A DNA stretch of 64,000 nt from Megachile rotundata (taxonomy: Eukaryota > Arthropoda > Insecta > Hymenoptera > Megachilidae), in NCBI RefSeq assembly GCF_050947335.1, contig NW_027473362.1, forward strand, positions 620,001 through 684,000, read 5' to 3'. Shown here piece by piece: positions 54,050-64,000 of the stretch (position 1 is its first letter; every line of letters starts with the position of its first letter). Both the position numbers and the translations under genes were made by a program. A model generated the notes under the pieces. That model had not been told where the DNA came from. It made no database searches and was given only the letters and a program-made list of their open reading frames with translations.

Positions 54050-56729
54050 TTGTAATTGTATGATTGCGATTGTATGATTGTGATGTATGATTGTAATTGT
54101 ATGATAATGATTGTATGATTGTGATTGTATGATTGAGATTGTATGATTGAGATTGTATGAATGTGATAGTATGCTTGCGATTGTATGATTGTGATTGTAT
54201 GATTGTGATTGTATGATTGTGATTGCATGATTTTGAATGTATGATTGTGATTGTATGATTGTGATTGCATGATTGTGATTGTATGGTTGTGATTGCATGA
54301 TTTTGAAAGTATGATTGTGATTGTATGATTGTGATTGTATGATTGTGATTGTATGATTGTGATTGTATGATTGTGATTGTATGATTGTGATTGTATGATT
54401 GTGATTGTATGATTATGATTGTATGATTGTATTTGAGAGATTGTATTTGGGAGATTGTAATTGTATGATTGCGATTGTATGATTGTGATTGTATGATTGT
54501 GATGTATGATTGTAATTGTATGATTATGATTGTATGATTGTGATAGTATGATTATGATTGTATGATTGTGATTGTATGATTGCGATTGTATGATTGTGAT
54601 TGTATGATTGTGATTGTATGATTGTGATTGTATGATTGTGATTGTCTGATTGTGGTTGTGCGATTGTGATTGTACGATTGTGATTGTACGATTGTGATTG
54701 TATGATTGTGATTGTATGATTATGATTGTATGATTGTGATTGCATGATTGTGATTGTATGATTGTGATTGCATGATTTTGAATGTATGATTGTGATTGCA
54801 TGATTGTGATTGTATGATTGTGATTGTATGATTGTGATTGTATGATTGTGATAGTATGATTGTGATTGTATGATTGTGATTGTATGATTGTGATTGTATG
54901 ATTATGATTGTATGATTGTGATTGTATGATTGTATTTGGGAGATTGTATTTGGGAGATTGTATTTGGGAGATTGTAATTGTATGATTGCGATTGTATGAT
55001 TGTGATTGTATGATTGCGATTGTATGAATTCGATTGTATGATTGTGATTGTATGATTGTGATTGTATGATTGTGATTGTATGATTGTGATTGTATGATTG
55101 TGATTGTATGATTGTGATTGTATGATTGTGATTGTATGATTGTATTTGGGAGATTGTATTTGGGAGATTGTAATTGTATGATTGCGATTGTATGATTGTG
55201 ATTGTATGATTGCGATTGTATGATTGTGATTGTATGATTGTAATTGTATGATTGTGATTTTATGATTGTGATTGTATGATTGTGGTTGTATGATTGTGAT
55301 TGTATGATTGTGATTGTATGATTGTGATTGTATGATTGTGATTGTATGATTGTGATTGTATGAATGTGATTGCATGATTGTGATTGTATGATTGTGATTG
55401 CATGATTTTGAATGTATGATTGTGATTGTATGATTGTGATTGTATGATAGTGATTGCATGATTGTGATTGTATGATTGTGATTGCATGATCTTGAACGTA
55501 TGATTGTGATTGTATGATTGTGATTGCATGATTGTGATTGCATGATTATGATTGTATGACTGTGATTGCATGATTGTGATTGTATGATTGTGATTGCATG
55601 ATTTTGAATGTATGATTGTGGTTGTGCAATTGTGATTGTACGATTGTGATTGTACGATTGTGATTGTATGATTGTGATTGTATGATTGTGATTGTATGAT
55701 TGTGATTGTATGATTGTGATTGTATGATTGTGATTGTATGATTGTGATTGTATGATTGCATTTGGGAGATTGTATTTGGGAGATTGTATTTGGGAGATTG
55801 TAATTGTATGATTGCGATTGTATGATTGTGATTGTATGATTGCGATTGTATGAATTCGATTGTATGATTTTGATTGTATGATTGTGATTGTATGATTGTG
55901 ATTGTATGATTGTGATTGTATGATTGTGATTGTATGATTGTGATTGTATGATTGTGATTGTATGATTGTATTTGGGAGATTGTATTTGGGAGATTGTAAT
56001 TGTATGATTGCGATTTTATGATTGTGATTGTATGATTGCGATTGTATGATTGTGATTGTATGATTGTGATGTATGATTGTAATTGTATGATTATGATTGT
56101 ATGATTGTGATTGTATGATTGAGATTGTATGATTGAGATTGTATGATTGTGATTGTATGCTTGCGATTGTATGATTGTGATTGTATGATTGTGATTGTAT
56201 GATTGTGATTGTATGATTGTGATTGTATGATTGCGATTGTATGATTGCGATTGTATGATTGTGATTGTATGATTGTAATTGTATGATTATGATTGTATGA
56301 TTGTGATTGTATAATTGAGATTGTATGATTGAGATTGTATGAATGTGATTGTATGCTTGCGATTGTATGATTGCGATTGTATGATTGCGATTGTATGATT
56401 GTGATTGTATGATTGTGATTGTATGATTGTGATTGTATGATTGTGATTGTATGATTGTGATTGTATGATTGTGATTGTATGATTGTGATTGTATGATTGT
56501 GATTGTATGATTGTGATTGTATGATTGTGATTGTATGATTGTGATTGTATGATTGTGATTGTATGATTGTGATTGTATGATTGTGATTGTATGATTGTGA
56601 TTGTATGATTGTGATTTTATGATTGTGATTGTATGATTGTGATTGTATGATTGTGATTGTATGATTGTGATTGTATGATTGTGATTGTATGATTGTGATT
56701 GTATGATTGTGATTGTATGATTGTGATTG
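54050..56729 (+). repeat. Higher-order block H3, copy 2
   Basis: Distant copy of 21,980-24,214. EcoRI units lie at 55,026 and 55,852. GATAATGATTG is at about 54,101, matching ~22,080. The segment between the two EcoRI units is 322 bp (23 units) longer than in copy 1 and holds a dense CATGATTG/TTTTGAATG region at 55,370-55,620. The terminal canonical run is 15 units, one GATTTTATG unit, then 8 units (56,394-56,729), against 17 units in copy 1. The copies lie on opposite sides of family B. Confidence 0.84.
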
Positions 56730-57190
56730 TATGATTGTATTTGGGAGATTGTATTTGGGAGATTGTAATTGTATGATTGCGATTGTATGATTGTGATTGT
56801 ATGATTATGATTGTATTTTTGTGATTGCATGATTGTGATTGTATGATTGTGATTGTATGATTGTGATTGTATGATTGTATTTGGGAGATTGTATTTGGGA
56901 GATTGTATTATTTGGGAGATTGTAATTGTATGATTGCGATTGTATGATTGTGATTTTATGATTGTGATTTTATGATTGTGATTGTATGATTGTGATTGTA
57001 TGATTGTGATTGTATGATTGTGATTGTATGATTGTGATTGTATTATTGTGATTGTATGATTGTGATTGCATGATTGTGATTGTATGATTGTGATTGCATG
57101 ATTTTGAATGTATGATTGTGATTGTATGATTGTGATTGTATGATTGTGATTGCATGATTGTAATTGTATGATTGCGATTGTATGATTGTG
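56730..57190 (+). repeat. Family A segment after H3
   Basis: A GGGAG pair near 56,742, a TATTTTTGTG unit near 56,814, then a GGGAG cluster with the +3 bp TATTATTTGGGAG form near 56,880-56,917. GATTTTATG units lie near 56,954 and 56,968, and a TATTATTG unit near 57,042. No colinear copy found and no gene visible. Confidence 0.72.
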
Positions 57191-58470
57191 ATTGTATGAT
57201 TGCGATTGTATGATTACGATTGTATGATTGCGATTGTATGATTGTGATGTATGATTGTAATTGTATGATTATGATTGTATGATTGTGATTGTATGATTGA
57301 GATTGTATGATTGAGATTGTATGAATGTGATAGTATGCTTGCGATTGTATGATTGTGATTGTATGATTGTGATTGCATGATTTTGAATGTATGATTGTGA
57401 TTGTATGATTGTGATTGCATGATTGTGATTGTATGGTTGTGATTGCATGATTTTGAAAGTATGATTGTGATTGTATGATTGTGATTGTATGATTGTGATT
57501 GTATGATTGTGATTGTATGATTATGATTGTATGATTGTATTTGGGAGATTGTATTTGGGAGATTGTAATTGTATGATTGCGATTGTATGATTGTGATTGT
57601 ATGATTGCGATTGTATGATTACGATTGTATGATTGCGATTGTATGATTGTGATGTATGATTGTAATTGTATGATTATGATTGTATGATTGTGATAGTGTG
57701 ATTATGATTGTATGATTGTGATTGTATGATTGCGATTGTATGATTCTGATTGTATGATTATGATTGTATTTTTGTGATTGTATGATTGTGATTGTATGAT
57801 TGTGATTGCATGATTGTGATTGTATGATTGTGATTGTCTGATTGTGGTTGTGCGATTGTGATTGTACGATTGTGATTGTACGATTGTGATTGTACGATTG
57901 TGATTGTATGATTATGATTGTATGATTGTGATTGTATGATTATGATTGTATGATTGTGATTGTATGATTGTGATTGTATGATTGTATTTGGGAGATTATA
58001 TTCGGGAGATTGTAATTGTATGATTGCGATTGTATGATTGTGATTGTATGATTGCGATTGTATGATTGTGATTGTATGATTGTGATGTATGATTGTAATT
58101 GTATGATTATGATTGTATGATTGTGATTGTATGATTGAGGTTGTATGATTGAGATTGTATGAATGTGATTGTATGCTTGCGATTGTATGATTGTGATTGT
58201 ATGATTGTGATTGTATGATTGTGATTGCATGATTTTGAATGTATGATTGTGATTGTATGATTGTGATTGCATGATTGTGATTGTATGGTTGTGATTGTAT
58301 GATTGTGATTGTATGATTGTGATAGTATGATTGTGATTGTATGATTGTGATTGTATGATTGTGATTGTATGATTGTGATTGTATTTTGGTGATTGCATGA
58401 CTGTGATTGTATGATTGTGATTGTATGATTGTGATTGTATGATTGTGATTGTATGATTGTGATAGTATGA
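57190..58470 (+). repeat. Recurrent sub-block C, fifth copy
   Basis: Same order as at 4,130, 13,745, 24,970, 30,575 and 60,450: GCGATTG, TTACGATTG, GCGATTG, 13-bp GATG, GAGATTG twice, GAATGTGATAG. It then continues through the TTCGGGAG cluster near 58,000 to TATTTTGGTG near 58,384. Private changes include GATAGTGTG near 57,692, TATGATTCTG near 57,742 and GGGAGATTATATTC near 57,992. Confidence 0.84.
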
Positions 58471-59440
58471 TTGTGATTGTATGATTGTGATTGTATGATT
58501 GCGATTGTATGAATTCGATTGTATGATTGTGATTGTATGATTGTGATTGTATGATTGTGATTGTATGATTGTGATTGTATGATTGTGATTGTATGATTGT
58601 ATTTGGGAGATTGTATTTGGGAGATTGTAATTGTATGATTGCGATTGTATGATTGTGATTGTATGATTGTGATTGTATGATTGTGATTGTATGATTGTGA
58701 TTGTATGATTGTATTTGGGAGATTGTATTTGGGAGATTGTAATTGTATGATTGCGATTGTATGATTGTGATTGTATGATTGTGATGTATGATTGTAATTG
58801 TATGATTATGATTGTATGATTGCGTTAGAATGATTGAGATTGTATGATTGAGATTGTATGATTGTGATTGCATGCTTGCGATTGTATGATTGTGATTGTA
58901 TGATTGTGATTGTATGATTGTGATTGTATGATTGTGATTGCATGATTGTGATTGTATGATTGTGATTGTATGATTGTGATTGTATGATTGTGATTGCATG
59001 ATTGTGATTGTATGGTTGTGATTGCATGATTTTGAAAGTATGATTGTGATTGTATGATTGTGATTGTGTGATTGTGATTGTATGATTATGATTGTATGAT
59101 TGTATTTGGGAGATTGTATTTGGGAGATTGTAATTGTATGATTGCGATTGTATGATTGTGATTGTATGATTGTGATGTATGATTGTAATTGTATGATTAT
59201 GATTGTATGATTGTGATAGTATGATTATGATTGTATGATTGTGATTGTATGATTGCGATTGTATGATTGTGATTGTATGATTATGATTGTATTTTTGTGA
59301 TTGCATGATTGTTATTGTATGATTGTGATTGTATGATTGTGGTTGCATGATTGTGATTGTATGATTGTGATTGTCTGATTGTGGTTGTGCGATTGTGATT
59401 GTACGATTGTGATTGTACGATTGTGATTGTACGATTGTGA
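58470..59440 (+). repeat. Family A block H5, copy 2
   Basis: An EcoRI unit at 58,511 is followed by the second copy of the H5 order (GGGAG pairs near 58,601 and 58,707, GCGTTAGAATG at 58,822, TGTGTG near 59,065, GTTATTG near 59,310). Private changes here are CATGCTTGCG near 58,870 and GTGGTTGCATG near 59,339. Confidence 0.84.
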
Positions 59441-62400
59441 TTGTATGATTATGATTGTATGATTGTGATTGTATGATTGTGATTGTATGATTGTGATTGT
59501 ATGATTGTGATTGTATGATTGTGATTGTATGATTGTGATTGTATGATTGTGATTGTATGATTGTGATTGTATGATTGTGATTGTATGATTGTGATTGTAT
59601 GATTGTGATTGTATGATTGTGATTGTATGATTGTGATTGTATGATTGTGATTGTATGATTGTGATTGTATGATTGTGATTGTATGATTGTGATTGGGAGA
59701 TTGTATTTGGGAGATTGTAATTGTATGATTGCGATTGTATGATTGTGATTGTATGATTGTGATGTATGATTGTAATTGCATGATTATGATTGTATGATTG
59801 TGATTGTATGATTATGATTGTATGATTGTGATTGTATGATTGCGATTGTATGATTGTGATTGCATGATTATGATTGTATTTTTGTGATTGCATGATTGTG
59901 ATTGTATGATTGTGATTGTATGATTGTGATTGTATGATTGTGATTGTATGATTGTGATTGTATGATAGTGATTGTATGATTGTGATTGTATGATTGTGAT
60001 TGTATGATTGTGATTGTATGATTGTATTTGGGAGATTGTATTTGGGAGATTGTAATTGTATGATTGCGATTGTATGATTGTGATTGTATGATTGTGATGT
60101 ATGATTGTAATTGTATGATTATGATTGTATGATTGCGTTTGTATGATTGAGATTGTATGATTGAGATTGTATGATTGTGATTGTATGCTTGCGATTGTAT
60201 GATTGTGATTGTATGATTGTGATTGTATGATTGTGATTGTATGATTGTGATTGCATGATTGTGATTGTATGATTGTGATTGTATGATTGTGATTGCATGA
60301 TTGTGATTGTATGATTGTGATTGCATGATTTTGAATGTATGATTGTGATTGCATGATTGTGATTGTATGATTGTGATTGTATGATTGTGATTGTATGATT
60401 GTATTTGGGAGATTGTATATGGGAGATTGTGTTTGGGAGATTGTAATTGTATGATTGCGATTGTATGATTGTGATTGTATGATTGCGATTGTATGATTAC
60501 GATTGTATGATTGCGATTGTATGATTGTGATGTATGATTGTAATTGTATGATTATGATTGTATGATTGTGATTGTATGATTGAGATTGTATGATTGAGAT
60601 TGTATGAATGTGATAGTATGCTTGCGATTGTATGATTGTGATTGTATGATTGTGATTGCATGATTTTGAATGTATGATTGTGATTGTATGATTGTGATTG
60701 CATGATTGTGATTGTATGGTTGTGATTGCATGATTTTGAAAGTATGATTGTAATTGTATGATTGTGATTGTATGATTGTGATTGTATGATTGTGATTGTA
60801 TGATTGTGATTGTATGATTATGATTGTATGATTGTATTTGGGAGATTGTATTTGGGAGATTGTAATTGTATGATTGCGATTGTATGATTGTGATTGTATG
60901 ATTGCGATTGTATGATTACGATTGTATGATTGCGATTGTATGATTGTGATGTATGATTGTAATTGTATGATTATGATTGTATGATTGTGATAGTATGATT
61001 ATGATTGTATGATTGTGATTGTATGATTGCGATTGTATGATTGTGATTGTATGATTATGATTGTATTTTTGTGATTGTATGATTGTGATTGTATGATTGT
61101 GATTGCATGATTGTGATTGTATGATTGTGATTGTCTGATTGTGGTTGTGCGATTGTGATTGTACGATTGTGATTGTACGATTGTGATTGTATGATTATGA
61201 TTGTATGATTGTGATTGTATGATTATGATTGTATGATTGTGATTGTATGATTGTGATTGTATGATTGTATTTGGGAGATTGTATTCGGGAGATTGTAATT
61301 GTATGATTGCGATTGTATGATTGTGATTGTATGATTGCGATTGTATGATTGTGATTGTATGATTGTGATGTATGATTGTAATTGTATGATTATGATTGTA
61401 TGATTGTGATTGTATGATTGAGGTTGTATGATTGAGATTGTATGAATGTGATTGTATGCTTGCGATTGTATGATTGTGATTGTATGATTGTGATTGTATG
61501 ATTGTGATTGCATGATTTTGAATGTATGATTGTGATTGTATGATTGTGATTGCATGATTGTGATTGTATGGTTGTGATTGTATGATTGTGATTGTATGAT
61601 TGTGATAGTATGATTGTGATTGTATGATTGTGATTGTATGATTGTGATTGTATTTTGGTGATTGCATGACTGTGATTGTATGATTGTGATTGTATGATTG
61701 TGATTGTATGATTGTGATTGTATGATTGTGATTGTATGATTGTGATAGTATGATTGTGATTGTATGATTGTGATTGTATGATTGTGATTGTATGATTATG
61801 ATTGTATGATTGTGATTGTATGATTGTATTTGGGAGATTGTATTTGGGAGATTGTATTTGGGAGATTGTAATTGTATGATTGCGATTGTATGATTGTGAT
61901 TGTATGATTGCGATTGTATGAATTCGATTGTATGATTGTGATTGTATGATTGTGATTGTATGATTGTGATTGTATGATTGTGATTGTATGATTGTATTTG
62001 GGAGATTGTAATTGTATGATTGCGATTGTATGATTGTGATTGTATGATTGTGATTGTATGATTGTGATTGTATGATTGTGATTGTATGATTGTATTTGGG
62101 AGATTGTATTTGGGAGATTGTAATTGTATGATTGCGATTGTATGATTGTGATTTAATGATTGTGATGTATGATTGTAGTTGCATGATTATGATTGTATGA
62201 TTGTGATTGTATGATTATGATTGTATGATTGTGATTGTATGATTGCGATTGTATGATTGTGATTGTATGATTATGATTGTATTTTTGTGATTGCATGATT
62301 GTGATTGTATGATTGTGATTGTATGATTGTGATTGTATGATTGTGATAGTATGATTGTGATTGTATGATTGTGATTGTATGATTGTGATTGTATGATTGT

Positions 62401-64000
62401 ATTTGGGAGATTGTATTTGGGAGATTGTAATTGTATGATTGCGATTGTATGATTGTGATTGTATGATTGTGATGTATGATTGTAATTGTATGATTATGAT
62501 TGTATGATTGCGTTAGTATGATTGAGATTGTATGATTGAGATTGTATGATTGTGATTGTATGCTTGCGATTGTATGATTGTGATTGTATGATTGTGATTG
62601 TATGATTGTGATTGTATGATTGTGATTGTATGATTGTGATTGCATGATTGTGATTGTATGATTGTGATTGTATGATTGTGATTGTATGATTGTGATTGCA
62701 TGATTGTGATTGTATGATTGTGATTGTATGATTGTGATTGTATGATTGTGATTGCATGATTGTGATTGTATGATTGTGATTGCATGATTTTGAATGTATG
62801 ATTGTGATTGTATGATTGTGATTGCATGATTGTGATTGTATGGTTGTGATTGCATGATTGCGATTGTATGATTGTGATTGTATGATTATGATTGTATTTT
62901 TGTGATTGCATGATTGTTATTGTATGATTGTGATTGTATGATTGTGATTGCATGATTGTGATTGTATGATTGTGATTGTCTGATTGTGGTTGTGCGATTG
63001 TGATTGTACGATTGTGATTGTACGATTGTGATTGTATGATTGTGATTGTATGATTATGATTGTATGATTGTGATTGTATGATTGTATTTGGGAGATTGTA
63101 TTATTTGGGAGATTGTAATTGTATGATTGCGATTGTATGATTGTGATTGTATGATTGCGATTGTATGAATTCGATTGTATGATTGTGATTGTATGATTGT
63201 GATTGTATGATTGTATTTGGGAGATTGTATTTGTGAGATTGTAATTGTATGATTGCGATTGTATGATTGTGATTGTATGATTGCGATTGTATGATTGTGA
63301 TTGTATGATTGTGATGTATGATTGTGATTGTATGATTGCGATTGTATGATTGTGATTGTATGATTGTATTTGGGAGATTGTATTTGGGAGATTGTAATTG
63401 TATGATTGCGATTGTATGATTGTGATTGTATGATTGTGATTGTCTGATTGTGATTGTATGATTATGATTGTATGATTGTGATTGTATGATTGTATTTGGG
63501 AGATTGTATTATTTGGGAGATTGTAATTGTATGATTGCGATTGTATGATTGTGATTGTATGATTGCGATTGTATGAATTCGATTGTATGATTGTGATTGT
63601 ATGATTGTGATTGTATGATTGTGATTGTATGATTGTGATTGTATGATTGCGATTGTATGAATTCGATTGTATGATTGTGATTGTATGATTGTGATTGTAT
63701 GATTGTGATTGTATGATTGCGATTGTATGATTGCGATTATATGATTGTGATTGTATGATTGTGATTGTATGATTGTGATTGCATGATTTTGAATGTATGA
63801 TTGTGATTGTATCATTGTGATTGAATGATTTTGAATGTATGATTGTGATTGTATGATTGTGATTGTATGATTGTGATTGTATGATTGTGATTGTATGATT
63901 GTGATTGTATGATTGTGATTGTATGATTGTGATTGTATGAGTGTGATTGTATGATTGTGATTGTGTGATTGTGATTGTATGATTGTGATTGTATGATTGT
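59390..64000 (+). repeat. Distant copy of 3,100-7,980 (H2 end plus H1 start)
   Basis: The order of 3.1-8.0 kb returns 56 kb away. The offset is +56,290 bp at about 3,156, +56,318 bp from 3,494 to 4,385 (sub-block C at 60,497), +56,304 bp at the EcoRI unit (5,616 and 61,920), and +56,024 bp from 6,929 after an 18-unit deletion here. EcoRI units at 63,167, 63,575 and 63,659 match 7,143, 7,551 and 7,635. A private GAGTGTG unit near 63,940 adds one unit. The array continues past the right edge. No gene is visible. Confidence 0.87.
59458..59695 (+). repeat. Pure canonical run, 17 units, fused to GGGAG
   Basis: Seventeen perfect units are followed directly by GGAGATTGTATTTG. Elsewhere the GGGAG cluster is nearly always opened by TATGATTGTATTTG. 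Here that opening unit is canonical, giving GATTGGGAG. The register stays at 14 bp, so this is a replaced unit and not a deletion. The matching run at 3,168 has 14 units. Confidence 0.87.

Larger units (their letters stand above)
1..64000 (+). repeat. 14-bp satellite array filling the window
   Basis: Every part of the window can be read as tandem units of TATGATTGTGATTG or close variants, all in the same orientation. The unit can be split into GATTGT plus GATTGTAT, so it looks like a 6+8 bp internal duplication. The + strand consensus has no C, which gives an extreme G-over-C skew. Most variants are substitutions that keep the 14-bp register. The register breaks mainly at the recurrent 13-bp unit (TATGATTGTGATG or ...GATA), the +3 bp TATTATTTGGGAG form and one 20-bp unit near 19,610. 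I saw no inverted segment and no inserted foreign DNA. Long-range homogeneity of this kind is known from eukaryotic satellites maintained by unequal exchange and gene conversion. A role in chromatin is inference only. Confidence 0.98.

Noticed and set aside
1168..63664. EcoRI units as cloning or assembly junctions
   Set aside because: GAATTC arises from two changes in the standard unit, lies within undisturbed 14-bp register and recurs at homologous places in each copy. No vector or linker sequence is present.
1..64000. CRISPR array
   Set aside because: Units are contiguous with no unique spacers, and 14 bp is too short for a CRISPR repeat.
1..64000. Telomeric repeat
   Set aside because: No TTAGGG, TTAGG, TTTAGGG or similar short G-rich telomere runs. 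The 14-bp unit does not resemble a known telomere repeat that I recognise. A subtelomeric location remains possible but is not shown.
1..64000. Transposon or insertion sequence within the array
   Set aside because: No stretch departs from the 14-bp grammar, and no terminal inverted repeats, target-site duplications or transposase-like frames appear.
1..64000. Bacterial origin iterons or a bacterial locus
   Set aside because: Iteron arrays are short and adjoin replication genes. A 64-kb gene-free array of this kind fits a eukaryotic satellite, not a bacterial replicon.
1..64000. Assembly artefact repeating one read segment
   Set aside because: Copies carry different private substitutions and different unit counts, so most are real separate copies. 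The 950-bp pair at 34,190-36,098 is the one place where an artefact cannot be excluded from sequence alone.

Overview
The whole 64-kb window is one uninterrupted tandem array of a 14-bp unit, consensus TATGATTGTGATTG on the + strand (about 4,570 units, from 64,000/14). I found no gene, RNA gene, transposon, CRISPR array or stretch of unrelated sequence. The array runs off both ends of the window, and every unit has the same orientation. The consensus + strand has no C at all (7 T, 4 G, 3 A; GC 29%). Such a long, AT-rich, layered satellite is typical of eukaryotic heterochromatin (subtelomeric, pericentromeric or an interstitial block). The sequence does not let me name the organism.

Units differ by a limited set of recurrent variants: TATGATTGCGATTG, CATGATTGTGATTG, TATGATTATGATTG, TACGATTGTGATTG, TATGATTGAGATTG, TATGCTTGCGATTG, CATGATTTTGAATG, TATGAATTCGATTG (carries an EcoRI site) and the GGGAG pair TATGATTGTATTTG/GGAGATTGTATTTG. 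There is also a 13-bp unit (TATGATTGTGATG or TATGATTGTGATA) and a 17-bp TATTATTTGGGAG form. The order of these variants forms a bar code that repeats at larger scale: duplicated blocks of about 0.95, 0.99, 1.2, 2.6, 3.3, 5.0, 5.6 and 9.6 kb.

Layout: (1) 1-36.1 kb, family A, marked by EcoRI units and the GATGTATG form of the 13-bp unit. It holds three copies of one ~2.6-kb block (from about 150, 6,124 and 15,737), a ~7-kb block repeated at +9,613 bp, a 993-bp tandem pair at 8.7-10.6 kb, two ~5.6-kb tandem copies (24.0-35.1 kb) and an almost perfect 950-bp tandem duplication (34.2-36.1 kb). (2) About 36.1-37.1 kb, a transition. (3) About 37.1-52.4 kb, family B, with no EcoRI unit seen, many TATAATTGTGATTG units, GATAGTGTG units and the GATATATG form of the 13-bp unit. 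Its best local structure is a 1,217-bp higher-order repeat at 45.7-48.5 kb. (4) 52.4-64.0 kb, family A again. It repeats the order seen at 22.0-24.2 kb and at 3.1-8.0 kb, 32 and 56 kb away.

Long open reading frames exist only on the - strand and are by-products of the repeat. Because 14 is not a multiple of 3, all three - frames read the same 14-residue repeat (QSQSYNHNHTITII), and the consensus contains no stop on that strand. I do not annotate any of them as a gene. The value of the window lies in its record of satellite evolution: point variants copied in blocks, whole-unit gains and losses inside homogeneous runs, and two sequence families side by side. Block limits below were judged by eye from shared variants and are good to roughly 15-50 bp unless exact positions are given.
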